Shown here: positions 1 through 7,251 of the stretch, piece after piece
Layout of the letters: each line of letters begins with the position of its first letter
Position numbering within the stretch: position 1 is the stretch's first letter
Assembly (NCBI GenBank): GCA_035536995.1
Contig: DATLNB010000042.1
Location: forward strand, 3,300-67,299
Source of the DNA: AV80 sp035536995
GTDB taxonomy: Bacteria > Verrucomicrobiota > Verrucomicrobiia > Chthoniobacterales > UBA10450
DNA: 64,000 nucleotides
Direction of reading: 5' to 3'
The notes under the pieces: generated by a model
Database searches by the model: none
What the model was told of the DNA's origin: nothing
The model's input: the letters and a program-made list of their open reading frames with translations, nothing else
Position numbers and translations under genes: made by a program

Positions 1-1
1 T

Positions 2-175
2 AACGCCGCCCCGGCCAGCAACGTCTTTACAATCGCCCCGCCAAAAGATATAGATCTCCGACGCGGCACGACGCAACCGGCGAACAACCAGCCGGGTGGC
101 GGTGTCGAGGTTATTTTCGTGAATGGCTCGCCAGACGGTACAGTCACTGGCCCGGTAAAGATCCCTGATAGATGA
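2..175 (+). CDS. C-terminal fragment of an unknown protein
   Basis: An open frame runs in from the left window edge and ends at TGA 173-175; no start codon is in view. The visible 57 residues are polar and Pro/Gly/Asn-rich and end in VNGSPDGTVTGPVKIPDR. I recognise no domain. The stop overlaps the next gene's start as ATGA (172-175), the usual signature of translational coupling, which is the main reason to accept the frame. Confidence 0.5.
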   Translation, partial: NAAPASNVFTIAPPKDIDLRRGTTQPANNQPGGGVEVIFVNGSPDGTVTGPVKIPDR

Positions 176-372
176 CGACTATTTACCTTCCCAAAACCTG
201 GATCGAAAAGCTTGTCCAGTTGCCCGAGTCCGGCATGGGTTATCAACGCGTCAACATTCGGTTGAAGCACGGAAAAGTGCTACGGGATGTAACAGTTTTG
301 AATGCCGAGGAAGCGCAAGTCGCGGAAGCGTTCGAGCCAGCGGACATTCTCGACGTCGAGCTGGTCCGGTAA
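172..372 (+). CDS. small conserved hypothetical protein (66 aa)
   Basis: A 66-residue soluble protein starting MTTIYLPKTWIEKLV, with alternating hydrophobic and charged residues and an acidic C-terminus (ADILDVELVR). It has no signal peptide, membrane segment or cysteine. The start overlaps the preceding stop by 4 bp (ATGA), so it is probably translated together with the gene that enters from the left. I cannot assign a function; a small antitoxin-like or adaptor role is possible but unsupported. Confidence 0.55.
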   Translation: MTTIYLPKTWIEKLVQLPESGMGYQRVNIRLKHGKVLRDVTVLNAEEAQVAEAFEPADILDVELVR

Positions 373-507
373 CGAAGCCGAAGTGGGCGTTTGGCACAAA
401 CGCCCTACGAGCGTGATGAACAAGAGGGCGGTCCGCTCCAAGCGATGGGCCAGTCAAATTTACACTACCCGAGAAGTCCTGTGCGGTGAGATGCTAGGGG
501 TTGCGAT
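373..507. repeat. intergenic gap with a palindromic repeat of family B
   Basis: Positions 385-408 hold an inverted repeat with core gcgtttggcacaaacgcc followed by ctac. The same core recurs at about 2540, 5869 and 7839. The rest of the gap shows no gene. Confidence 0.6.
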
Positions 508-948
508 ATGGCCAGGTATTGGTGGCAATGCACGGCGTGCGGGGACAGGCCGAGCTGGTTGACGGTGTGCGGGTCGCGCAGCGTTGCGGCGTTTATTTGG
601 GATGAGTTGGCGCCCGGCGCATGGGATCAGCGCCTTCTGGTTCGCAGGTGCAAGGAGTGCAGGCGTGGGTCGCTGCGGATCACTTACCGGCTTAAGCGGG
701 GCGATCCGGATAGAGTCAGTATCAGGCATATTGTTGGGCTCGGACCCGAGGGAGATTATCTGCCGATGCTTTGGGAGACTTTTCGGCATTCGAGTCCACG
801 GACGCATTGGATCGACCTGAAATACCAGAGAGGGCGGAGCCCATGGGGCCTGACCAAACGGCTGGTTCTGGAGAAGCGACAGCTAGCGCGTCTGCTGAGA
901 GCGTACGAACGCGCGACGGGTCGGGCGCTCGATCGGCGCACAAAGTAA
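508..948 (+). CDS. zinc-ribbon-like hypothetical protein (146 aa)
   Basis: The protein has two CxxC pairs (C8-C11 and C48-C51) in a CTAC...CKEC arrangement, as expected for a split zinc ribbon holding one Zn ion. The remainder is basic, with a long Arg/Lys-rich C-terminal helix (about residues 115-146), so contact with nucleic acid or another acidic partner is plausible. ATG 508 is preceded by AGGGG at 496-500, a good ribosome site. There is no signal peptide. The family is not recognised; the zinc-ribbon call rests on cysteine spacing alone. Confidence 0.55.
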   Translation: MARYWWQCTACGDRPSWLTVCGSRSVAAFIWDELAPGAWDQRLLVRRCKECRRGSLRITYRLKRGDPDRVSIRHIVGLGPEGDYLPMLWETFRHSSPRTHWIDLKYQRGRSPWGLTKRLVLEKRQLARLLRAYERATGRALDRRTK

Positions 949-1228
949 CCATGCGGCGGATCGGAGGGACGTGCTTCCGCACGTCCGTCTTGTTCAGACC
1001 TAAAGGAGATCCGAGGACGTTCAGAAGCACGCCCCGCCTTCGAGAACCGCCACGCCGCGCGACGGTTTTGTCCCCGGACGTTTTTGCCGCCAGCATCGGG
1101 CGCGGTACTCGATGCTTTAAGTATTCAAGTGCCGACAACATTCACGCCAGGGGCGCGCATCGAAGAGGGCGGCGCTACAGAAGAACGGGCGGCGAGCCGG
1201 GATCAGCGATCCCGGCTACAGGGGCGGC
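949..1228. other. intergenic region with two palindromes
   Basis: No convincing gene. A perfect 8-bp inverted repeat (ggacgtgc-ttcc-gcacgtcc) lies at 967-986. A family-A element (gccgggatcagcgatcccgg followed by ctaca) lies at 1196-1220, just before the peptidase gene. Either could terminate transcription of the zinc-ribbon gene, although neither has a clean T-run. Confidence 0.5.
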
Positions 1229-2512
1229 GTGGGAGAGAAAAATGAATCCAAAGGGGCGCGATTCAGTATCATAACGGTGATGCATTCGCTCGCTGTCGGT
1301 TCGGGATATTTTTGTCGTTATCTGCGCTGGTCAGGCACTGTTGGGTTGAGCGTTGCATCGTTTCTTGCGGCCAGCGCGGGCGTGACGGAGGGGGCAGAGA
1401 AGACGCAAGGAACGGTGGCGCCGGTCATTCGGTTTTGTCCGGGAACGGAGGTTTGGACTTATCCTTTGGAAAGTCAGCGATCGCTCCAGAGCCTGATGTT
1501 GCAGGCAGTGGCGCTGGTCAATCCCAGGGGGGCGGATGAGTTCGGGGCGGAGTCGATGGAGATCCAGCTCCTCAGCAAAGGGGAGGTAAAGGATTCCCGG
1601 TTCCTGGGCAAAGCGGAGCTGGCCAAGAACGCGGCAGCGGCTCCCCAGATCGAGGGGCTGAACCAGGTCCTGCCAGGTCAGCTCTGTGATGGGGCGCTGG
1701 TAAAGGACCTGAAGCTGGCGAAATCAACTGCGCTCGGTTCGGGTGAAGCGCTGGTCGTGATGAATGAGACGTTCGCCGGGTCCGGGGAACGCGATGCGGT
1801 CCGGGTGATCGTTCGAGGCCGCGGAAAGGGCGGGCCGGTAGAGGTGAAGGAGGAATTGCCGATCCGCGGCGGGATGTCGAAGACGGCGTTCCGGTTTCCG
1901 TTGCGTGGTGACTGGTTCATCGGGGCGGGGCCGACTCTGCATTCGCATCATCGCTGGGGGACGATGGAAGAGTTTGCCTACGACATCATGAAGGTGGGTG
2001 ACAAGGGAAGGAGTTACAGCGGTGAGGGCTTGAAGTTCTCCGATTACTACGCCTATGGCGCGCCGGTCCTGGCGGCGGCGGATGGCGAAGTCGTGGAAGT
2101 GGTCAACGATGTGCCGGAAGATGCTTCGGCGATGCGCCGGCCTGATGAGACCCAGGAGGCTTACCGGAACCGGCTTATCGGGGAACAAGGGAAACGGCTG
2201 GCCGGCGGAGCTCGAGGGATCATCGGCAACTGTGTCATCCTCGACCACGGCAACGGCGAGTTCTCGATCTACGCGCACCTGCAGCCGGGGAGCGTGCGGG
2301 TGGAGAAAGGTCAAAAGGTGAAGGCGGGCGATGAGATGGCGAAGCTCGGCTCGTCGGGTAACTCAACCGAGCCGCATCTGCATTTCCAGGTTTCAAATGC
2401 GCCGAAAGCGCTCACGGCCGCAGGCATCCCGGCGCGGTTCGTGGAGATAGAAATACCGATGGAGCTTGGGCCGCGGCCGTTGCAGTCGGGCGATCTGGTT
2501 ACGGCGAAGTAG
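1229..2512 (+). CDS. M23-family metallopeptidase (LytM-like), exported
   Basis: A predicted zinc endopeptidase acting on peptidoglycan or other periplasmic peptides. The C-terminal domain (about residues 245-395) has the M23 layout: an upstream His/Asp ligand region (HHRW...AYD near 236-251), the AAADGEVVEV strand, GNCVILDHGNGEFSIYAHL near 335-352, and the closing EPHLHFQV motif near 380-388. The roughly 220 residues before it are a beta-rich domain of unknown role. The hydrophobic segment falls after an in-frame ATG at 1280, so the true start may be 1280 (MHSLAVGSGY), which would put an export signal at the N-terminus. It stands alone and is followed by a repeat-filled gap. Confidence 0.85.
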   Translation: MGEKNESKGARFSIITVMHSLAVGSGYFCRYLRWSGTVGLSVASFLAASAGVTEGAEKTQGTVAPVIRFCPGTEVWTYPLESQRSLQSLMLQAVALVNPRGADEFGAESMEIQLLSKGEVKDSRFLGKAELAKNAAAAPQIEGLNQVLPGQLCDGALVKDLKLAKSTALGSGEALVVMNETFAGSGERDAVRVIVRGRGKGGPVEVKEELPIRGGMSKTAFRFPLRGDWFIGAGPTLHSHHRWGTMEEFAYDIMKVGDKGRSYSGEGLKFSDYYAYGAPVLAAADGEVVEVVNDVPEDASAMRRPDETQEAYRNRLIGEQGKRLAGGARGIIGNCVILDHGNGEFSIYAHLQPGSVRVEKGQKVKAGDEMAKLGSSGNSTEPHLHFQVSNAPKALTAAGIPARFVEIEIPMELGPRPLQSGDLVTAK

Positions 2513-2698
2513 GATAGATAAACGGGGGCAGTTGGGAGAGGCGTTTGACACAAACGCCCCTACAAAGTTTGGGACAGGCGTTTGGGACAAACGAGGGTGG
2601 AAAAGTCGTAGAGGCGCGTGTCCCCACGCGCAAATTCGGGCCGGAATAGTGCCAGCGGACTTAGGGATTCTGCGGGTGGGGACACCCGCCGCTACACT
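2513..2698. repeat. repeat-filled gap (families B and C)
   Basis: A family-B palindrome with core gcgtttgacacaaacgcc is at 2540-2564, and a degenerate copy (gcgtttgggacaaacg) is at about 2578. A family-C inverted repeat (gcgggtggggacacccgc followed by cgctac) is at 2675-2697. No gene is visible between the peptidase and the CsbD-like gene. Confidence 0.55.
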
Positions 2699-2878
2699 CT
2701 ATTTGCCGAAGACTTTCTTTATGTCGCCCATTTTCTTTACGACTTTGCCGGCCACTTTCTCGCCGGTCCCCCGGTCTTGCAGCTTCGGATTGCCGACGGC
2801 TTTGCCGCTGGTCTCTTTCACTTTGCCTCTGGCTTCCAGGAGCGTGCCTTTGATTTTGTCTTTCGTGCTCGATTTCAT
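2699..2878 (-). CDS. CsbD-family stress protein (59 aa)
   Basis: Short, highly charged protein: MKSSTKDKIKGTLLEARGKV, then KETSGKAVGNPKLQDRG and GEKVAGKVVKKMGDIKKVFGK. The KIKG...GKVKE...G(K/N)..L...G...K..G pattern and the length of about 60 residues are those of CsbD-like general stress proteins, which are mostly disordered or helical and have no known enzymatic activity. ATG is at 2878-2876 with AGG a few bases upstream. It lies beside the YflT-like and BON genes, which are also commonly stress-induced. Confidence 0.85.
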   Translation of the reverse strand: MKSSTKDKIKGTLLEARGKVKETSGKAVGNPKLQDRGTGEKVAGKVVKKMGDIKKVFGK

Positions 2879-3104
2879 GTACCTGATTCGCAGGCCGAGA
2901 AGCCGGTGGGTGGAGGGTTGGGGAAATTAGGAAGTAGGAAACGGGAGAGGGCGCGGAAGGGTGGTGAACGGTTGGATGTGAATTGTGGAGCGTGGATGTT
3001 CTCAGGGGGAGCTTTTCAAGGAGCGGCGACTTCCAAGCCGCCGTTAAGAAGCGTCGGCGATTTGGAAATCGCCGCTCCTTGCGCAAGCGGAAAACGAGGT
3101 AGAC
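2879..3104. repeat. gap with a long inverted repeat
   Basis: The arms at 3018-3034 (aaggagcggcgacttcc) and 3064-3080 (ggaaatcgccgctcctt) are complementary at 16 of 17 positions and enclose a further smaller palindrome. An aggaagtaggaaac motif, also seen near 5800, is at about 2930. No gene seen. Confidence 0.6.
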
Positions 3105-3141
3105 AAAACAAAAACGCCCCGCGTCTTGCGAACGCGGGGCG
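3105..3141 (-). terminator. rho-independent terminator of the YflT-like gene
   Basis: A perfect 10-bp stem (cgccccgcgt 3115-3124 / acgcggggcg 3132-3141) with a 7-nt loop is followed on the minus strand by TTTTTGTTTT (plus-strand 3105-3114). It lies 28 bp after the stop of the minus-strand gene that ends at 3169. Confidence 0.9.
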
Positions 3142-3168
3142 GTTTATGATTAACGAGTGGCCGGTTGC

Positions 3169-3699
3169 TTAGGCGTGGGCGGGGACCTTGGACATTCCGG
3201 TAACGGAAATGTCTTCGGCGCCTGCGTTCTCGAAGATTTTTTTGGCGCGATCTTTCTGGTCGCCGTCGTGCGCGTGCACCGCGATCAGGTAATTACCGGA
3301 CTTGAGCTTGCCTTCGTAGCGTTTCGCTTCGATTTCGGGAATGCCCATTCCGATCAACCCTCCCACGACACCGCCGGTGGTGGCGCCAATGGCTGCTCCG
3401 CTCAGCGCGGCCATGATAGGACCGGCCGCGATGAAAGGGCCGACGCCCGGGATAGCGAGTGCGCCGATGCCGGCCAGAAGCCCGAGTACGCCGCCGGTCA
3501 CTCCGCCCGTGGCGGCGCCGGTCGTGGCGCCTTCGGGCGCCTTGGTCGCTTTCACGTGACCGATGTCATGGCTGCCTTCTTGATCGGGCAGCAAAACGGA
3601 AATTTCCGAGGCCGGAAAGCCGCTGCTTTGAAGGCCTTCGACGACCTGTTCCGCCTGGGCGTGAGTTTTAACGATACCGAATACTGAATCTTGCGACAT
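3169..3699 (-). CDS. glycine-zipper general stress protein (YflT/GsiB-17M-like)
   Basis: 176 residues. The N-terminus (SVFGIVKTHAQAEQVVEGLQ, about 5-40) has the beta-alpha-beta pattern of YflT-type 'general stress protein 17M' domains. Residues about 55-118 are a Gly/Ala-rich zipper (GATTGAATGGVTGG...) that could form a membrane hairpin. The C-terminal part (YLIAVHAHDGDQKDRAKKIF) completes the alpha/beta fold. The family is tied to stress responses without a defined biochemical activity. The gene has its own terminator and lies between the CsbD-like and BON genes. Confidence 0.75.
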   Translation of the reverse strand: MSQDSVFGIVKTHAQAEQVVEGLQSSGFPASEISVLLPDQEGSHDIGHVKATKAPEGATTGAATGGVTGGVLGLLAGIGALAIPGVGPFIAAGPIMAALSGAAIGATTGGVVGGLIGMGIPEIEAKRYEGKLKSGNYLIAVHAHDGDQKDRAKKIFENAGAEDISVTGMSKVPAHA

Positions 3700-3736
3700 A
3701 TATCTGAGTTCCTTGTTCTTTTGTTAGTTGGTTGAG

Positions 3737-4141
3737 TTATTTCGAAGCTTTTACTTCGAGCTGATTATCGATCCTGGCCTTGCCGGCACCATTCTTCGCC
3801 AGCTTGACGATAGTGGCTTTTTCCTGGGCGTTCTTAACCGGGCCACGCAGAGTTACGACTCCGTTGGCGGTGATGATTTTGACGTTTTTCGCCGTCATGG
3901 AGAGAGATTTGTCTCCCACGACCGCGCGCCGGATAGCTGCGGTGATCTTAATGTCTTCGGGGCTGTTGGATTGATCGCCGGAAGTTTTCGTGTCGCCGGA
4001 TCTGTCGCGCTCGTTCTTCGCGGTATTATCAGCAGAAGTATCAGCCGTGGAAGGCTCGGTAGTCGCGGCGGGTTTCTCTTTCGCGATACCGGAGAGGGTA
4101 AAGCCAACAGCAAGCAGAATAGTTAAAGTAATTTGTTTCAT
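3737..4141 (-). CDS. BON-domain periplasmic protein
   Basis: The preferred start at 4141 gives MKQITLTILLAVGFTLSGIA, a clear signal peptide; the longer frame to 4168 adds an unlikely leader. After a Thr/Ser/Asp-rich linker (about residues 22-60), residues about 62-132 match a BON domain: ITAAIRRAVVGDKSLSMTA, then VKIITANGVVTLRGPVKNAQ and a basic amphipathic tail. BON domains in OsmY-like proteins bind phospholipid or help the envelope withstand osmotic stress. Spacing to the YflT-like gene is short (38 bp), so the two may be co-transcribed. Confidence 0.85.
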   Translation of the reverse strand: MKQITLTILLAVGFTLSGIAKEKPAATTEPSTADTSADNTAKNERDRSGDTKTSGDQSNSPEDIKITAAIRRAVVGDKSLSMTAKNVKIITANGVVTLRGPVKNAQEKATIVKLAKNGAGKARIDNQLEVKASK

Positions 4142-4674
4142 ATTGTTCAGGCGGCAGCGCGCGTGCACTGCAAGACAACAACGGCGTTGCTCTACCCACC
4201 GGCCCTATATTTCGAAGAATAGGTAATTATTAAGTGGGGAGGTCACGGAAGCGGTGCAGAGTTCGTCGGGAGAACGAAGCTGGAGCTTCGGGGACAAGTG
4301 CGTTCCCAAACTCGAGTTTGGGAACGAGGGGGCACGGCACTAGCACGAGCACGAGCGTGAGCACGTTTGGGAACGAGGGGGATAAAGCGATGAGCTCGAC
4401 GACGACTGAGCGCCGCGGCTACAGCGCAGGGAGGCGACGAAGGCATCGCGACGCAGCGCGTGGGCTATAGCTGAGGAATTTGTCGCGTCCTGCGATCTTG
4501 GGGGAGAACGAAGCTGGACCTTCGGGGACAAGTGCGTTCCCAAACTGGAGTTTGGGAACGAGGGCGGTAATGCCGGAGGCACGGCGACGCATCGCGCGTG
4601 GCAGCCCATGGAGGTGAGAAACGCACGGCGGAGAGAATTGCGCGGAGAGGCGCTATCGGGTAAGCAGGAGCCAC
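4142..4674. repeat. 533-bp gap with a 63-bp duplicated repeat (family D)
   Basis: Two 63-bp copies at 4268-4330 and 4502-4564 match at 61 of 63 positions. Each contains agaacgaagctgga, then cttcgg, and ends in the palindrome gttcccaaact-(c/g)gagtttgggaac. A partial copy is at about 4365-4380 and a gcacgagcacgagcgtgagcac run is at 4341-4363. Frames through the region are low-complexity and I accept none of them. Confidence 0.7.
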
Positions 4675-4950
4675 ATGAATCATTTGCGGAAGCTTGGGCT
4701 GGCGGCGTTTCTTTTTCTTGGGCTTGGGGTTTTGTGCGGGGTCTGGGGTTCGTCCGCGGCGGGATCGACGTCGCTCACGGTGACGCTGATTTGTTACGGC
4801 ATTGGGCTGGTCCTGGCGCTGATTGCTTTCATGCGATCGCGAAGGGGGCAGAGTCTTGATGGGACAACGAAGTTTCTCGCGCGCGCGCCGCTGGGGCTGG
4901 TCACGATCGGGGTTTTGTTGTTGTTTCTTCGAGCGATGATCGGGCGGTAG
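4675..4950 (+). CDS. small integral membrane protein (91 aa)
   Basis: Three hydrophobic segments are visible: about residues 7-28 (LGLAAFLFLGLGVLCGVWG), 33-53 (LTVTLICYGIGLVLALIAF) and 71-88 (LGLVTIGVLLLFLRAMI), joined by a short basic loop (RSRRGQ). It is close to the family of small uncharacterised inner-membrane proteins. AGGAG is at about 4666-4670, 4 bp before the ATG. The glycosyltransferase starts 40 bp downstream on the same strand. Function unknown. Confidence 0.65.
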   Translation: MNHLRKLGLAAFLFLGLGVLCGVWGSSAAGSTSLTVTLICYGIGLVLALIAFMRSRRGQSLDGTTKFLARAPLGLVTIGVLLLFLRAMIGR

Positions 4951-4990
4951 AAGCCCAGCAAAGGCGAGCGACGTCGGACCACTCGGGATC

Positions 4991-5788
4991 ATGGCGATCG
5001 ATCTTTACGCGGCCTGCTGGAACGAGGAACGGATCATCCCGTTCTTCCTTCGGCATTACGAGCCGCTGGTGGATCGCATCATTATTTATGACGATGGTTC
5101 GACCGATCGTTCGGTCGAGCTTCTGCGCACTTCTCCCAAGGTCGAGGTGCGGCCGTTGCGACGGGATGAGGCGTCGTACCTCGAGAGGCACCTGGCGCTT
5201 TTCGAGACCTGCTGGCACGAAAGCCGGGGCCGCGCTGAGTGGGTTTGTTTCGTGGACCTGGATGAATTCCTTTTCCATCCGGAATGGCACCGGTATCTGG
5301 CCGCGCAAAAGAAGGCGGGCATCACGGTAATTCAGGCACTCGGGTTCGACATGGTGAGCGAGACTTTTCCGCCGCCCGGCGCTGATCTGGCCACGAGCCT
5401 GACCCGCGGCCAGCGCGATGTTCATATGGATAAGACCGGCCTGTTCGATCCGGAGGCGATCGAGGAAATCAATCACTACGTCGGCCGGCATCGGTGCGCG
5501 CCGACGGGCCGGGTCGTGTTGCCGGCGGAATACTCGATGCAGTTACGGCATTATAAGAATCTCGGTCTCGATTATCTGCTGGCGCGGACTCATGCGCTGG
5601 CGGGCCGGCTGACGGATGAGGATCGTGCGCGGAATTGGAGCGGCCATTATCTGCGGGATGACGAGTTGATCCGGGCGCATTTCCAGGAGCAGCTTTGCAA
5701 GGCCGGGCCGGTTCCTTCGCCGACGGGAGACGAGCAGAAAGCAACGCGTCGGGGAGGGTCGTGGTGGCGGAGGGGGTGGAAGAAGTAG
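4991..5788 (+). CDS. glycosyltransferase family 2-like protein
   Basis: Starts MAIDLYAACWNEERIIPFFL, typical of the GT-A 'glycosyl transferase family 2/92-like' group that begins with an Asn-Glu nucleotide-binding strand. A DDGSTD motif (34-39) and FVDLDEF (88-93, the DxD metal site) are present. Such enzymes move a sugar from a nucleotide-sugar to a lipid, polysaccharide or protein acceptor; the acceptor cannot be told here. There is no membrane segment. The last ~15 codons (GGSWWRRGWKK) and the stop run into a GGAAGTA repeat, so the natural C-terminus may have been altered by repeat expansion. Confidence 0.8.
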   Translation: MAIDLYAACWNEERIIPFFLRHYEPLVDRIIIYDDGSTDRSVELLRTSPKVEVRPLRRDEASYLERHLALFETCWHESRGRAEWVCFVDLDEFLFHPEWHRYLAAQKKAGITVIQALGFDMVSETFPPPGADLATSLTRGQRDVHMDKTGLFDPEAIEEINHYVGRHRCAPTGRVVLPAEYSMQLRHYKNLGLDYLLARTHALAGRLTDEDRARNWSGHYLRDDELIRAHFQEQLCKAGPVPSPTGDEQKATRRGGSWWRRGWKK

Positions 5789-5848
5789 GAAGTAGGAAGT
5801 AGGAAGTAGGAAGTAGGAAACGCTGCAGAAAGTAGAAAGTAGAAAGTC
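5781..5848. repeat. 7-bp tandem repeat (GGAAGTA)n
   Basis: About five perfect GGAAGTA units run from 5782 to 5820, followed by three GAAAGTA-like units to about 5848. The glycosyltransferase stop codon (TAG 5786-5788) is part of the first unit. Confidence 0.8.
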
Positions 5849-6224
5849 TAAAGAGGGAGTCGGAGATAGGCGTTTGGCACAAACGCCTCTACATTTCGGC
5901 TGGAGGGCGGCAGGGAATGCGGGAAGGGTTGTAGCTGGGATCGTTGATCCCGGGGTGGAAGCTGTTATGGCCGGGATCGGCGATCCCGGCTACAGAGGAG
6001 GCGGTAGCGCTGGAAGGGATCTTTTTCTAAAGGATCGTTAGGAGAATGGGGATCGTGGCTTATAGTCCCGTTGTCTTCAGCTTGAACTTACGACGGCCAT
6101 TCGCGGCCGGTCTATCAGGCGGCAGCACTTCGCTTATGCACCGCACCCATCTCAAGCAGATCCTCCGCGCGTCCACTTCCCTTCACGGCACTTATCACAC
6201 GTCACAGGTTATTTCTTCTTCCGT
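5849..6224. repeat. gap with palindromic repeats of families A and B
   Basis: A family-B element is at 5869-5893 and two family-A elements (gggatc-N3-gatccc core) are at 5931-5954 and 5970-5994. The remainder up to the omega-like gene holds no gene I can support; its promoter should lie in the last 150 bp. Confidence 0.6.
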
Positions 6225-6494
6225 ATGAACAGTATTCTTCTCGATAAGGCACTCAAAGTTGTGCCTAACACCAGCCTCCTTGTTAACATGGTGCGGCTCC
6301 GTGTCCGGCAATTGCTCAGCGGCTCGCGCCCCATGCTCCTTCTCGCGCCCGGACTCAGTGTGTCGGACATCGCGCTGAGCGAGATCGCGGCCGAGAAGCT
6401 GGTCTGGGAACCAGTCGTGGCCGCATTGTCCGAAGCGGTAGGTCCCGCCATTATCGATTTCCCCGGCACGAATCCGAAAGTAAAAGCGGCCTAG
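6225..6494 (+). CDS. rpoZ: DNA-directed RNA polymerase omega-subunit-like protein
   Basis: 89 residues. Two blocks match the omega family: VNMVRLRVRQLLSGSRPM (about 20-37), the helix that wraps the beta' C-terminal region, and DIALSEIAAEKLVWE (about 48-62), equivalent to the conserved 'D.AL.EIA.GK' helix. Length agrees with bacterial omega (70-110 aa). Omega assists folding and assembly of the beta' subunit. It leads a run of four tiny plus-strand genes, which is unusual since rpoZ often follows gmk. The match is clear in the central part and weak elsewhere. Confidence 0.7.
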   Translation: MNSILLDKALKVVPNTSLLVNMVRLRVRQLLSGSRPMLLLAPGLSVSDIALSEIAAEKLVWEPVVAALSEAVGPAIIDFPGTNPKVKAA

Positions 6495-6538
6495 CTCAGG
6501 CAAGACGACCTGTTCGTTGCTCGAGCCGTTGCACTTTC

Positions 6539-6748
6539 ATGCCCACTTACATTTACGAAACCACGGATCCAACCCGGCCTATCCGCCAGTTTGAAGTGAA
6601 ACAGGCGTTCGGAGAGAAGCCGCTCCTGCTCGATCCCGCGACGGGCGAACTGGTGCGGCGAGTCATTACCGGTGGTTATGGAATCGTAGTGCGCGGCGGC
6701 TCAAGAGGTCCATCAGTTGGGTCGTGCGGTTCCCACGAGGAAGATTAA
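6539..6748 (+). CDS. FmdB-like small protein lacking the zinc-ribbon cysteines
   Basis: 69 residues starting MPTYIYETTDPTRPIRQFEV, the opening of FmdB/CxxC_CxxC_SSSS-type proteins. Family members carry two CxxC pairs; here the only cysteine is near the C-terminus (GSCGSHEED), so no zinc site can form. The second half (LLDPATGELVRRVITGGYG) keeps the family's strand pattern. Members are linked by name to formamidase regulation but the molecular role is unproven. It lies 44 bp after the omega-like gene and 3 bp before the next small gene, so the group is likely one transcript. Confidence 0.65.
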   Translation: MPTYIYETTDPTRPIRQFEVKQAFGEKPLLLDPATGELVRRVITGGYGIVVRGGSRGPSVGSCGSHEED

Positions 6749-6751
6749 GCG

Positions 6752-6925
6752 ATGATCAGCAAACGCCGAGTCGTCGACCGTGAGATGCTGCCAACGATTG
6801 TATGTTCCTGGTGTAAACGGGTGCTGCGAATCGGCGCGGCACAAATCAGCCACGGCATTTGTCGTCCCTGTGCCGCGACATTTTTTGCCCGGGGGGCGGC
6901 GAGGCCAATCGGGCTTCCGGCGTGA
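6752..6925 (+). CDS. zinc-ribbon peptide with SHGIC motif (57 aa)
   Basis: Reading from ATG 6752 gives MISKRRVVDREMLPTIVCSW, then CKRVLRIGAAQISHGICRPC and a short tail. CSWC (18-21) and ISHGICRPC (32-40) match the 'CxWC...SHGICpxC' zinc finger common as a small protein or as a domain next to signalling modules in soil bacteria. GAGGA lies about 11 bp before the ATG, and the gene starts 3 bp after the FmdB-like stop. The molecular role is unknown; metal binding by four cysteines is likely. Confidence 0.7.
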   Translation: MISKRRVVDREMLPTIVCSWCKRVLRIGAAQISHGICRPCAATFFARGAARPIGLPA

Positions 6926-6958
6926 CGCGGCGACCCAAAAAGCGTATGGAGTATTACC

Positions 6959-7063
6959 ATGGGAAATAACAAAGGCAGAGATAACGCTAGGAAACGCAAC
7001 GCACGCCGGAAGAAGACGGAGCGCCTGGCCCTGGCCAAGGCGAAGAAGAAGGGCGCGAAGTAA
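6959..7063 (+). CDS. 34-residue highly basic peptide
   Basis: ATG 6959 to TAA 7061-7063 encodes MGNNKGRDNARKRNARRKKT and then ERLALAKAKKKGAK. Half of the residues are Lys or Arg and there is no acidic patch, as in small ribosome- or nucleic-acid-binding peptides. GGAG at 6948-6951 gives a 7-bp spacing to the start. The stop abuts the first 47-bp tandem repeat. No family recognised; the good ribosome site and position in the small-gene run support it being real. Confidence 0.6.
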   Translation: MGNNKGRDNARKRNARRKKTERLALAKAKKKGAK

Positions 7064-7251
7064 GTGTAGCGGCGGGTGTCTCACCCGCGGAGTTCCGCAA
7101 ACCCACGTCGGTGTAGCGGCGGGTGTCTCACCCGCCGAGTTCCGCAAACCCACGTCAGTGTAGCGGCGGGTGTCTCACCCGCGGAGTTCCGCAAACGCAC
7201 GTCGGTGTAGTGGCGGGTGTCTCACCCGCGGGTAGCGCGGCAAAAGATCGG
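7064..7251. repeat. 47-bp tandem repeat array, four copies (family C)
   Basis: The units begin at 7064, 7111, 7158 and 7205, an exact 47-bp period. Each contains gtagcggcgggtgtctcacc followed by cgc and then gagttccgcaaac(c/g)cacgtc. The gcgggtg-tctc-acccgc core is self-complementary. The last unit breaks off into unrelated sequence. There are no unique spacers, so this is not a CRISPR array. Confidence 0.85.

Noticed and set aside
771..1274. 167-aa plus-strand frame overlapping the zinc-ribbon gene and the next start
   Set aside because: It overlaps the better-supported zinc-ribbon gene in another frame, crosses two palindromic repeats and has no recognisable domain.
4200..4620. Overlapping 67-89 aa frames in the gap between the BON and membrane-protein genes
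   Set aside because: They are translations of the family-D repeats and low-complexity runs, in several frames and both strands.
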